64,000 nucleotides of DNA, from the NCBI RefSeq assembly GCF_004135345.1, contig NZ_CP035495.1, positions 1,612,001 through 1,676,000 of the forward strand, written 5' to 3'. The stretch is from Xylanimonas allomyrinae. Lineage in GTDB: Bacteria; Actinomycetota; Actinomycetes; Actinomycetales; Cellulomonadaceae. How positions within the stretch are numbered: position 1 is the stretch's first letter; every line of letters starts with the position of its first letter. The position numbers and the translations under genes were made by a program. Below the pieces are notes generated by a model. The model had not been told where the DNA came from, searched no databases, and saw only the letters and a program-made list of their open reading frames with translations. Positions 52,392 through 60,003 of the stretch are shown piece by piece.

Positions 52392-53917
52392 TCAGGCGTG
52401 GGCGGCGACGGGCAGGTCGAGGTCGACGACGACGGGCGCGTGGCCGTCGAAGCCGCGCGCACCCACGCCGTCGAGCGGCGAGCCGTCGAAGGTCGTGAGG
52501 TCGACGCCGGCCGGCAGGTCGAGGTCGGCGAGCGAGGACAGCGTGCCCCGCACGGCCGTGGCCGCCGCGACGAGCGGCGAGACCAGGTGCGTGCGGCCGC
52601 CCTTGCCCTGTCGCCCCTCGAAGTTGCGGTTCGACGTCGACGCCGAGCGCTCCCCCGGCGCGAGCTGGTCGGGGTTCATGCCCAGGCACATCGAGCAGCC
52701 GGCGTTGCGCCACTCGGCGCCGAACTCCGTGAAGATGACGTCGAGGCCCTCGGCCTCGGCCTGCAGGCGAACCCGCGCCGACGCCGGGACGACGAGCACG
52801 CGCACGCCGTCGGCCTTGCGGCGGCCGCGGAGCACCTTGGCGACCGAGCGCAGGTCCTCGATGCGTCCGTTGGTGCACGAGCCGATGAAGACGGTGTCGA
52901 CCTTGACGTCGCGCAGCGGGATTCCGGGCTCCAGGCCCATGTACTCCAGCGCGCGTTCGGCGGCGACCCGCTCGTTGGCGTCGGCGATCTCGGCCGGGAC
53001 CGGCACGTTGGCCGACAGCGGCAGGCCCTGGCCAGGGTTGGTGCCCCAGGTGACGAACGGCTCCAGGTCTTCGGCGTTCAGCACGACCTCGGCGTCGAAC
53101 GTGGCGTCGTCGTCGGACCGGAGCGTCTTCCAGTACGCGACGGCGGCGTCCCAGTCGGCGCCCTCGGGGCGTGCGGGCGACCCTTGAGGTACTCGAAGGT
53201 CGTCTCGTCGGGGGCGATCATGCCGGCGCGTGCGCCGGCCTCGATCGACATGTTGCAGATCGTCATGCGGGCTTCCATCGACAGCCGGCGGATCGCCTCG
53301 CCGCGGTACTCGAGCACGTAGCCCTGGCCGCCGCCGGTGCCGATCTTGGCGATGATCGCCAGGATGATGTCCTTCGACGTCGCGCCCGGGGGCAGCTCGC
53401 CGTCGACCGTGATGGCCATGGTCTTGAACGGCTGGAGCGGCAGCGTCTGGGTGGCGAGCACGTGCTCGACCTCGGAGGTGCCGATCCCGAAGGCCAGGGC
53501 GCCGAAGGCCCCGTGCGTCGAGGTGTGCGAGTCGCCGCACACGACGGTCAGGCCGGGCATGGTCAGGCCGAGCTGCGGCCCGACCTGGTGGACGATGCCC
53601 TGGTCCGAGTCGCCGAGGGAGTGGATGCGGACGCCGAACTCCCGGGCGTTCGTGCGCAGCTGGTCGATCTGGGTACGGCTGGTGAGGTCGGCGATCGGCA
53701 GGTCGATGTCAAGCGTCGGGGTGTTGTGGTCCTCGGTCGCGATCGTCAGGTCCGGGCGGCGGACGGGGCGTCCGGCCAGGCGCAGACCCTCGAACGCCTG
53801 CGGGCTCGTCACCTCGTGCAGCAGGTGGAGGTCGATGTAGAGGAGGTCGGGCTCTCCGTTCGTGCCGCGGCGCACCAGGTGCGCCTGCCAGACCTTCTCC
53901 GCCAGCGTGCCGGCCAT
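52392..53917 (-). CDS. leuC: 3-Isopropylmalate dehydratase large subunit, apparent frameshift
   Basis: Large [4Fe-4S] subunit of isopropylmalate isomerase. Residues for substrate binding in [33 protein letters not shown], cluster cysteines in [14 protein letters not shown] and [13 protein letters not shown], and [19 protein letters not shown]. The protein is in two frames that join at [14 protein letters not shown] if one more C is added to the run at 53166-53169. As leucine synthesis is usually essential for prototrophy and everything else is intact, sequence error is the better explanation. Start 53917 with GGAGGGAAC. Confidence 0.93.
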
Positions 53918-53965
53918 CCTTGTTCCCTCCTCGGTCCCCGGTCGGGAACCTGATTCATTCCAGAC

Positions 53966-53992
53966 TTGCAATCTCAAGTGCCGAGACGGCAA
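53966..53992. promoter_or_regulatory. IclR-type operator in the leuC/regulator gap
   Basis: TTGC-NN-TCTC-N7-GAGA-NN-GCAA is a 27-bp interrupted palindrome midway between the divergent leuC and IclR-type genes. NdgR/LtbR regulators control leuCD in actinobacteria from this position, so it is the likely operator for both directions. Confidence 0.65.
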
Positions 53993-54001
53993 TATCGCCT
54001 T

Positions 54002-54721
54002 ATGGACGATACTAGCGGAGTCGGCGTTCTTGACAAGGCCGCGTCCGTGCTCGGCGCCCTAGAGGCGGGACCGGCCACGTTGGCCCAGCTCGTGGCCTCG
54101 ACAGGGCTCGCCAGGCCGACGGCGCACCGCCTCGCCGTGGCCCTCGAGCACCACCGTCTCGTGGCCCGGGACATGCAGGGACGGTTCATTCTCGGGCCGC
54201 GGCTCAACGAGCTCGCCACGGCAGCCGGGGAGGACCGCCTGCTGGCGGCAGCCAACCCCGTGCTGATCGCACTGCGCGACCACACCGGCGAGAGCGCCCA
54301 GCTGTACCGACGCCAGGGCGACCACCGCGTGTGCGTCGCGGCCGCCGAGCGGCCCGTCGGCCTGCGCGACTCGATCCCCGTCGGCGCGACGCTCACCATG
54401 CACGCCGGCTCGGCCGCCCAGATCCTGCTGGCCTGGGAGGAGCCCGACCGCCTGCACCGCGGCCTGCGCGACGCCGTGTTCACGGCCACGATCCTCTCGG
54501 GCGTGCGCCGGCGCGGGTGGGCGCAGTCCGTCTCCGAGCGCGAGGTCGGCGTCGCGAGCGTGTCGGCTCCCGTACGCGGGCCGTCGGGCAAGGTCGTCGC
54601 TGCGGTATCGATCTCGGGCCCGGTCGAGCGCCTCACGCGCCAGCCCGGCCGCCTGCACTCGGGCGCCGTCGTCGCCGCCGCGAACCGTCTGACGGAAGTG
54701 CTGCGGCGCGCCGGGGAATGA
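54002..54721 (+). CDS. IclR-family regulator of leuCD (NdgR/LtbR type)
   Basis: 239 residues: winged helix ([45 protein letters not shown]) and IclR effector domain ([24 protein letters not shown]). Short N-terminus and divergent position to leuC are those of NdgR/LtbR, the leucine/amino-acid regulators of Streptomyces and Corynebacterium. Start at [10 protein letters not shown]. Confidence 0.9.
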   Translation: MDDTSGVGVLDKAASVLGALEAGPATLAQLVASTGLARPTAHRLAVALEHHRLVARDMQGRFILGPRLNELATAAGEDRLLAAANPVLIALRDHTGESAQLYRRQGDHRVCVAAAERPVGLRDSIPVGATLTMHAGSAAQILLAWEEPDRLHRGLRDAVFTATILSGVRRRGWAQSVSEREVGVASVSAPVRGPSGKVVAAVSISGPVERLTRQPGRLHSGAVVAAANRLTEVLRRAGE

Positions 54722-54803
54722 GCCATGCGCGGGCATCGTCGGTCATTACGCTTCGCTGGACAGTGCGACAACCTCTACCCATGCCGACCCGCGTGAGGAC
54801 CCG

Positions 54804-54971
54804 ATGCCGGCCAAGGCCAAGACCCTCCTGATCTGGATCGTCGTGATCTTCGTGATCTACGCGATCGTGCAGAGCCCCGAGCGGTCTGCCGAGATCGTCG
54901 GGGCGCTCGTCGATGTCGTCGTGAGCGCGTTCAAGAGCATCGGCCAGTTCTTCGGCAACCTGCTCGCCTGA
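54804..54971 (+). CDS. Small single-pass membrane protein (55 aa)
   Basis: MPAKAKTLLIWIVVIFVIYA..., then a conserved-looking amphipathic end (ALVDVVVSAFKSIGQFFGNLL). GAGGAC site. Small proteins of this form precede PH-domain membrane proteins in many actinobacteria; the next gene begins 15 bp later, so they probably act together. Function unknown. Confidence 0.75.
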   Translation: MPAKAKTLLIWIVVIFVIYAIVQSPERSAEIVGALVDVVVSAFKSIGQFFGNLLA

Positions 54972-54986
54972 CGTTCCGGAGCCGTC

Positions 54987-55715
54987 GTGCCGACCGCGCC
55001 GCGCGTCAACGCCCGCAAGAACCAGGACCTGAAGCGCTACATCCTGCCCACGGAGAAGGTCGTCGTCGCGACCCGGCTGCACTGGGCGTCTCTTCTCGAG
55101 CCAGCGGCGACGACGGTCGGGGTCTTCCTGTTCGTCGCACTCGTCGTCACCGCCGCGCCCCGCTCGGTGCAGCCCGTGGCCGAGTGGCTGTGGGTCCTCT
55201 GGTTCGCCGCGCTCGGGCGGTTCGTCTTCCGCTGGTTCGAGTGGCGCCACGAGTGGTTCGTCGCGACAGACCGGCGCCTGCTGCTGCTCTACGGGCTCGT
55301 GATCCACAAGGTGGCCATGATGCCGTTGACCAAGGTGACCGACATGGGCTACTCCCGTACCCCGGCCGGGCAGATCCTCGGGTACGGGCGATTCGTCATG
55401 GAGTCGGCGGGCCAGGACCAGGCCCTGCGGCAGGTCGACCACGTGCCCCAGCCCGACGCGACCTACCGCGTCCTGTGCAGCGAGATCTTCCGCCCACAAC
55501 CCGCCAGGGACCCAGCGCGCCCGGGCACAGGGGCCGACGGCGCCACCGCATGGCCCCCCGTCGTCGTTCCGGGGCGCCCCGCGCCCGAACCGCGACACCC
55601 GACGACACAGCCGATCCCGGTCGTCGGCTCGGGGCCGACTCCCCCGCCGCCCCCACCGTCCGCGCACGACCTCGGGTGGGACCCGCCACCCCCCTACGAC
55701 TCCCACCCCCGCTGA
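54987..55715 (+). CDS. Bacterial PH-domain membrane protein
   Basis: 242 residues, GTG start. Two helices (about 40-80) followed by a YdbT/bPH_2-like domain: WFVATDRRLLLLYGLVIHKVAMMPLTKVTDMGYSRTPAGQILGYG. The C-terminal third is Pro-rich and disordered. Likely a membrane-associated scaffold; role unknown. Confidence 0.82.
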   Translation: MPTAPRVNARKNQDLKRYILPTEKVVVATRLHWASLLEPAATTVGVFLFVALVVTAAPRSVQPVAEWLWVLWFAALGRFVFRWFEWRHEWFVATDRRLLLLYGLVIHKVAMMPLTKVTDMGYSRTPAGQILGYGRFVMESAGQDQALRQVDHVPQPDATYRVLCSEIFRPQPARDPARPGTGADGATAWPPVVVPGRPAPEPRHPTTQPIPVVGSGPTPPPPPPSAHDLGWDPPPPYDSHPR

Positions 55716-55914
55716 CCTGCCGGCCGAACGGCACGGCGGCGCGCCCACGCACACCGGGAGGTAGCGCCCGTCGCACCGGCGGGGAGGCGACTCGCCGCAT
55801 TCACACGGGGGGTTTCGGATATACGAAACTCTCAGTACCCTCTCAGACTGGTCCGGCCCGTTGCCGAAGCCGAACAACTCGGCACAGCGGACCGGCCACA
55901 CAGGGAGGAAGCGT

Positions 55915-57075
55915 ATGACACTGTCTCGATCCCTTCGCATCACCACCCGCGCGTTCGTCGCCACGGCCTCGGCCGTGGGCCTCGCCGCAACCGTCGCGGG
56001 ACCAGCGGGAGCCTCGCCCACCGGCGCGTCCGTCGCGACCGCCGACGACGCAGGCGGCGACCTCGAGCTCAGCCACGACGAGTCGACCAAGGTGATCCCG
56101 CTCTGCGACGGCGACGCCGCGTTCGCAGAATGGCTGATCGCCAACTTCACCGACCACGGGCAAGACATCGCCGAGTACCTGACCGCGAACCCAGGAGCGC
56201 TCGCCGATCTAGGCAGCGGCAGCCAGGCCGCGACGCAGGTCCTCGACTACGCGATCAGCGACACGCTGTTCCACGGGCCGGCCACCCTCGCCAGCCTGCC
56301 ATCGCACTGCGACGGCGGCGCCGCGAGCGAGGACACCGACGCGGCCGACGCCGACGCCGACGCCGACGCGAGCGAGGACACCGACGCCGCAGACGCAGAC
56401 GCCGACGCGAGCGAGGACACCGACGCCGCAGACGCAGACGCCGACGCGAGCGAGGACACCGACGCCGCAGACGCAGACGCCGACGCGAGCGAGGACACCG
56501 ACGCCGCAGACGCCGACGCCGACGCGAGCGAGGACACCGACGCCGCAGACGCCGACGCCGACGCGAGCGAGGACACCGACGCCGCCGACGCCGACGGCAG
56601 CAGCGAGGCCGGCAACGAGGGTTGCCCCGACGTCGACATGCTGGGCGACCTGCTCGGCGGCCTGGTCGGCGCAGGTGGGCTCGACTCCGGCGGGCTCGAG
56701 GAGCTGCTCGGCGGGCTGCTTGAGGACGGCATGCTCGACACCAGCGGGCTCGAGGGCCTGCTCGGCGGGCTGGTCGAGGACGGCATGCTCGACACCAGCG
56801 GGCTCGAGGGCCTGCTCGGCGGGCTGCTCGAAGCCGGCACGCTCGACACCAGCGGGCTCGAGGGCCTGCTCAGCGGGCTGCTCGAAGCGGGCACGCTCGA
56901 CACCGGCGCGCTCGAGGGCCTGCTCGGCGGGCTGGTCGAAGGCGGCGCCGTCGGAGGCGCCGGCCTCGCCGACCTGCTGGGCGGCGGTAGCCTCGGCAGC
57001 CTCCTCGGTGGTGGCGCGCTCGGCGGCGCCGGCCTGGCCGGCCTGCTTGGCCTCCCGCTCGGGCTCCCGCTCTGA
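55915..57075 (+). CDS. Secreted repeat protein with hemophore-like N-terminal domain
   Basis: 386 residues. Signal peptide 1-33. A small helical domain with two Cys (CDGDAAFAEWLIANFTDHGQDIAEYLTANPGALADL...SHC, about 62-137) recalls mycobacterial-type hemophore domains, which also carry the YLxxNPxxRADL-like motif and a disulfide. Next, seven Asp-rich units (SEDTDAADADADA) and six 18-residue Gly/Leu units (GGLLEDGMLDTSGLEGLL). No LPxTG or membrane helix. Strong GGGAGGAA site. Asp-rich repeats could bind calcium. Heme binding is only a suggestion. Confidence 0.7.
   Translation: MTLSRSLRITTRAFVATASAVGLAATVAGPAGASPTGASVATADDAGGDLELSHDESTKVIPLCDGDAAFAEWLIANFTDHGQDIAEYLTANPGALADLGSGSQAATQVLDYAISDTLFHGPATLASLPSHCDGGAASEDTDAADADADADASEDTDAADADADASEDTDAADADADASEDTDAADADADASEDTDAADADADASEDTDAADADADASEDTDAADADGSSEAGNEGCPDVDMLGDLLGGLVGAGGLDSGGLEELLGGLLEDGMLDTSGLEGLLGGLVEDGMLDTSGLEGLLGGLLEAGTLDTSGLEGLLSGLLEAGTLDTGALEGLLGGLVEGGAVGGAGLADLLGGGSLGSLLGGGALGGAGLAGLLGLPLGLPL
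56323..56598 (+). repeat. Seven 39-bp Asp-rich coding repeats
   Basis: Units begin at 56323, 56368, 56407, 56446, 56485, 56524 and 56563; the first is 45 bp, the others 39 bp and nearly identical at DNA level, showing recent expansion. In-frame, so copy number can vary without breaking the gene. Confidence 0.9.
56656..56979 (+). repeat. Six 54-bp Gly/Leu coding repeats
   Basis: Each unit encodes 18 residues of the pattern GGL-(L/V)-E-x-G-x-L-D-T-S-G-L-E-G-L-L. The central copies are nearly identical, the outer ones diverged. Regular Leu spacing suggests a repetitive helical solenoid or oligomerisation stalk. Confidence 0.88.
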
Positions 57076-57127
57076 CGAGGACCACCCGGTCAGCGCGCAC
57101 GCCCTGTCCCAGGGCAACTGCGCCGGC

Positions 57128-57183
57128 GCCGTCGGCCCGGCGCTCGTCGGTACTCGCGTGCCGGCGAGCGCCGGGCCGACGGC
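57128..57183 (+). terminator. Long hairpin after the repeat protein
   Basis: 19-nt arms at 57128-57146 and 57165-57183 (GCCGTCGGCCCGGCGCTCG and its complement) are perfect around an 18-nt loop that itself pairs TCGG/CCGG-like ends. Confidence 0.65.
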
Positions 57184-57690
57184 CGACGCGCTTCCCCGGA
57201 CGCGCGTCGAGGTGCGAGGACGGCACCGTCCCGGCGGCCGCGGACTCGCATGGATGCGCGCTCGGCACACTGCGCCGTCACGGCCTGACGGTCTCGGCGA
57301 ATCCTGCTCCCGGCGCGGTCACGGTCGCGGTGTGCTCGCGGCCCACGGCCTCGGCGCCGGTTTTCGGGGTGTCCGGACGGGCGGCTACCGCGCCAGGCGA
57401 CGCCGACCCCGCTGCGGACCCAGGGCGCTACGCGGCGGTCCCACGCCGACGTCCTGCGCGTCGTGCCAGGCTTCCCGTCGAGGTTCTCCACGCGGCTGCC
57501 GCGGTGCGCGCCCCGCGGTTGCCGCCGTCAACGGCCGCGGGGACCCGGGTGAGCGGCGTCGACACACCCGTCGGGGTCCACGCGCCTGGAGCACACCGTC
57601 GACCGGCATGGCCGACACCAGCTGTGCACCACCCTGGTGCTCGACCGGTCGTCGTTGCACGCCCGCGAGCGGGCAGCACCCGGACAATGC
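57184..57690. other. Gene-free region
   Basis: About 500 bp between the repeat protein and the tRNA terminator. Several open frames exist on both strands but all are Arg/Pro/Ala-rich shadow-type translations without ribosome sites or recognisable motifs. I see no gene here. Confidence 0.6.
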
Positions 57691-57691
57691 G

Positions 57692-57725
57692 AAAGGCGCC
57701 CGGAGCCGAAGCTCCTGGCGCCTTC
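57692..57725 (-). terminator. Intrinsic terminator of the tRNA cluster
   Basis: On the minus strand AAGGCGCC-AGGAGC-TTCG-GCTCC-GGGCGCCTTT: a long stem with a UUCG tetraloop and a short T end, 2 nt after the encoded CCA of the last tRNA. Confidence 0.85.
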
Positions 57726-57727
57726 TG

Positions 57728-57803
57728 TGGTACCCCCAGCGGGATTTGAACCCGCGTTACCGCCGTGAGAGGGCGGCGTCCTAGGCCGCTAGACGATGGG
57801 GGC
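57728..57803 (-). tRNA. tRNA-Glu (CUC), CCA encoded
   Basis: Full cloverleaf: acceptor GCCCCCA with a G-U first pair, anticodon stem CCGCC/GGCGG with loop CTCTCAC giving anticodon CUC, T stem GCGGG/CCCGC with TTCAAAT loop. The 3' CCA is in the DNA. Same body as the copy at 57833; third tRNA of the transcript. Confidence 0.95.
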
Positions 57804-57832
57804 CAGAACTCCGTTCACGGATGAACGGTGCG

Positions 57833-57905
57833 TACCCCCAGCGGGATTTGAACCCGCGTTACCGCCGTGAGAGGGCGGCGTCCTAGGCCGCTAGACGATG
57901 GGGGC
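57833..57905 (-). tRNA. tRNA-Glu (CUC), CCA not encoded
   Basis: Identical 73-nt body to the copy 29 bp downstream, but the following bases are not CCA, so the end must be added by tRNA nucleotidyltransferase. Tandem duplication of a tRNA gene next to gltX. Confidence 0.95.
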
Positions 57906-57990
57906 CTGTGACTTCCGGTTCAGGAACCGGCTGCCGGAGAAGCCTACCTGACCTTCGGCGGTGCCGACGGCCACAGGTGAGGCTGCTGCG

Positions 57991-58062
57991 CTGGGGTACC
58001 AGGACTCGAACCTAGACTAAGTGAACCAGAATCACTCGTGCTGCCAATTACACCATACCCCA
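57991..58062 (-). tRNA. tRNA-Gln (CUG)
   Basis: 72-nt cloverleaf: acceptor TGGGGTA/TACCCCA, anticodon loop TTCTGGT with anticodon CUG, T loop GTTCGAGTC. CCA not encoded. In actinobacteria this tRNA is charged with Glu by GltX and amidated by GatCAB, which fits the nearby gltX. Confidence 0.95.
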
Positions 58063-58120
58063 TGGTGGTATCGGCCCCTGGGTCTCCCTCGGGTCTCCCT
58101 CAAAGGGCCAACAGCCGAGA

Positions 58121-58150
58121 ACATTACCCGACGCAGGTGCCGTCCACCAA
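58121..58150 (-). promoter_or_regulatory. Promoter of the tRNA cluster
   Basis: On the minus strand TTGGTG (58150-58145), 18 nt, TAATGT (58126-58121). It is about 60 bp upstream of tRNA-Gln; the leader holds a direct repeat of GGGTCTCCCTC (about 58080-58100). Confidence 0.5.
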
Positions 58151-58201
58151 AACGAGAGCCCGCGCTGGAGCGGTGTCCTCGATCACGGCAGGATCAGCAC
58201 C

Positions 58202-58969
58202 ATGGCAACGACCGAACCACCCGTCGACCCGCACGACCACGCCACCCGGGCCGCATCCTTCTCCCGCGGCGCCGACGTCTACGCCGCCGTCCGCCCGACC
58301 TACCCCGTGACGGCGGTCGAGTTCCTGATCCCCTCCGGGGCACGCCGGGTGCTCGACCTGGCCGCAGGCACCGGCAAGCTCACGACGTCGCTGGTCGCGC
58401 GCGGCCTCGACGTCGTCGCCGTCGAGCCGTCCGCGCCCATGCTGGCCCACCTCACGCATGAGTTCCCCGACGTCGAGACGCACGTCGGCACGGCCGAGGA
58501 CATCCCTCTCGATGACGAGTCGGTGGACGCCGTCGTCGTCGGCCAGGCGTGGCACTGGTTCGACGAGGCCGCGGCGTCCGCCGAGATCGCCCGCGTGCTA
58601 CGCCCCGGCGGCACCCTCGGCGTTGTCTGGAACGTGCGCGACACGTCGGCCGACTGGGTGGCACGGTTCGGGGAGATCCTGCACCGAGGCGACAGGCTCG
58701 AACCGATCGACGAGCACGGCGTGCCCACGCTCGGGGCGCTGTTCGACGCGCCGGAGCACCGCACCTTCACGTGGTCCGACGACGTCGCGACGGCGTCGCT
58801 GCGCCCCCTCGCCGCGTCGCGCAGCTACCTGCTCACACTGCCCGAGGCCCAGCGCGAGGACCTGCTCGCGGCCGTCGACGATCTCGTCGCCACCCACCCC
58901 GACCTGGCCGGCCGCACGACCGTGCCGCTCCCCTATGTGACAGACGCCTATCGGGGTCGGCGCCGCTGA
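58202..58969 (+). CDS. Class I SAM-dependent methyltransferase
   Basis: 255 residues. SAM motif I RVLDLAAGTGKLTTSL, acidic end of strand 2 VVAVEPSAPML, motif II VDAVVVGQAWHWFD, post-II RVLRPGGTLGVVWN. UbiE/Ubie-like small-molecule methyltransferase; substrate unknown. Starts FSRGADVYAAVRPTYP, a typical N-terminus of this subgroup. Divergent from the tRNA cluster. Confidence 0.9.
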   Translation: MATTEPPVDPHDHATRAASFSRGADVYAAVRPTYPVTAVEFLIPSGARRVLDLAAGTGKLTTSLVARGLDVVAVEPSAPMLAHLTHEFPDVETHVGTAEDIPLDDESVDAVVVGQAWHWFDEAAASAEIARVLRPGGTLGVVWNVRDTSADWVARFGEILHRGDRLEPIDEHGVPTLGALFDAPEHRTFTWSDDVATASLRPLAASRSYLLTLPEAQREDLLAAVDDLVATHPDLAGRTTVPLPYVTDAYRGRRR

Positions 58970-59276
58970 ACGACGCGGTCGGACCCAGCGGGCGGCGGGC
59001 AGCGGCGACGGTGCCCTGCGTCACCCGCGCACGGCACCGCGCTCGCCGCCGAGCGACCGAGCGACCGAGCGACCGAGCGACCGAGCGCCGTGCGAGCACA
59101 CGATCGCGGACCGTGATGCCACACCGAGCCGCTTCGCCGCCAGCGGCAGCGTCGTCGCTGCGGGACCAAGCCGCGTGCCGACCACGTGAGTTCGCGCCTC
59201 GGCCCAGCCCACACACCGACCGACGCCCGCCCACGCCGCCGCCCAGCCCACACACCGACCGACGCCCGCCCACGCC
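58970..59276. repeat. Repeat-rich convergent intergenic region
   Basis: 307 bp with no gene. It contains four perfect copies of GAGCGACC (59051-59082) and two exact 36-bp direct repeats (59202-59237 and 59241-59276, starting GCCCAGCCCACACACCGACC), the second ending right at the stop of the convergent HAD gene. Confidence 0.85.
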
Positions 59277-59996
59277 TCAGACGAGCCCGAGCACCCCCGG
59301 GAGCGCGCCGAGGCCCGCGATGCGGTGGATCCCCGCGGTCGGTGCGCGCTCGCCGGACCTCCGCACGCCAGGGCGGTCGAGCCAGACGCCGACGAGCCCC
59401 GCATCTGCGGCGGCGCGAGCGTCGACGTCGGGCTCGTCCCCCACATAGGCCGTGCGTGCGGGGTCGCTCGCGAGCCGGCGGCAACCCTCGTGGAAGACCT
59501 CGGCTCGCGGCTTTCCGAACCCGAAGGTGTCAACCCCGACCAGTACCGGAACGCCCTCGATCCGAGCGGCAGCCAGCTTCGACTCCTGCAGCTCGACCCG
59601 CGCGTTGGTCACGCAGCCCACTCGCACCCCAGCCGCCCGCAGGGCCTCGAGCGCGGGAGCAACGTCGTCGTGCGCGCGCCAGGAACGCTCGAACTCGCCC
59701 CAGAACACCGCGAGCCAGCCGGGGTAGGCCGCCTCGTCGACACGCGGACCGCCGAAGGCGACGTGCAACTCGTCAGCGCGAAGGCGGCGCTGCTCGTCGA
59801 AGCCCAGCTCGCCACGCGTGTAGGCGCGGTAGTGCCCGTGGACGTCGTCACGCCAGACAGCCAGCATCTCGGGCTCGCGCTCAGCGGGCACCTGCGGCAG
59901 GAACGTGCGGCGGACGGCGCCGACGGCGTCGGCGAACGCGGCCCGCGTGTCGACGAGCGTGTCGTCGACGTCGAACAGGACGGCCTCGACCACCAC
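59277..59996 (-). CDS. HAD-family hydrolase
   Basis: 239 residues. Nucleophile motif VLFDVDDTLVDT, motif II CVTNARVELQESKL, Lys in GFGKPRAEVF, acid motif AYVGDEPDVDARAA. Probably a phosphatase of small metabolites. GTG start 7 nt after the gltX stop, so cotranscribed with gltX. Confidence 0.88.
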   Translation of the reverse strand: MVVEAVLFDVDDTLVDTRAAFADAVGAVRRTFLPQVPAEREPEMLAVWRDDVHGHYRAYTRGELGFDEQRRLRADELHVAFGGPRVDEAAYPGWLAVFWGEFERSWRAHDDVAPALEALRAAGVRVGCVTNARVELQESKLAAARIEGVPVLVGVDTFGFGKPRAEVFHEGCRRLASDPARTAYVGDEPDVDARAAADAGLVGVWLDRPGVRRSGERAPTAGIHRIAGLGALPGVLGLV

Positions 59997-60003
59997 GGCT
60001 CGC

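Noticed and set aside
56247-56903. 218-codon minus-strand frame rich in Ser (SVSSLASASAS)
   Set aside because: It is the antisense translation of the Asp- and Gly/Leu-repeat gene; the plus-strand frame has signal peptide, ribosome site and domain logic.
57330-57749. 139-codon frame before the tRNA genes
   Set aside because: Runs into the tRNA terminator and tRNA-Glu body, has Arg/Pro/Ala shadow composition and no ribosome site.
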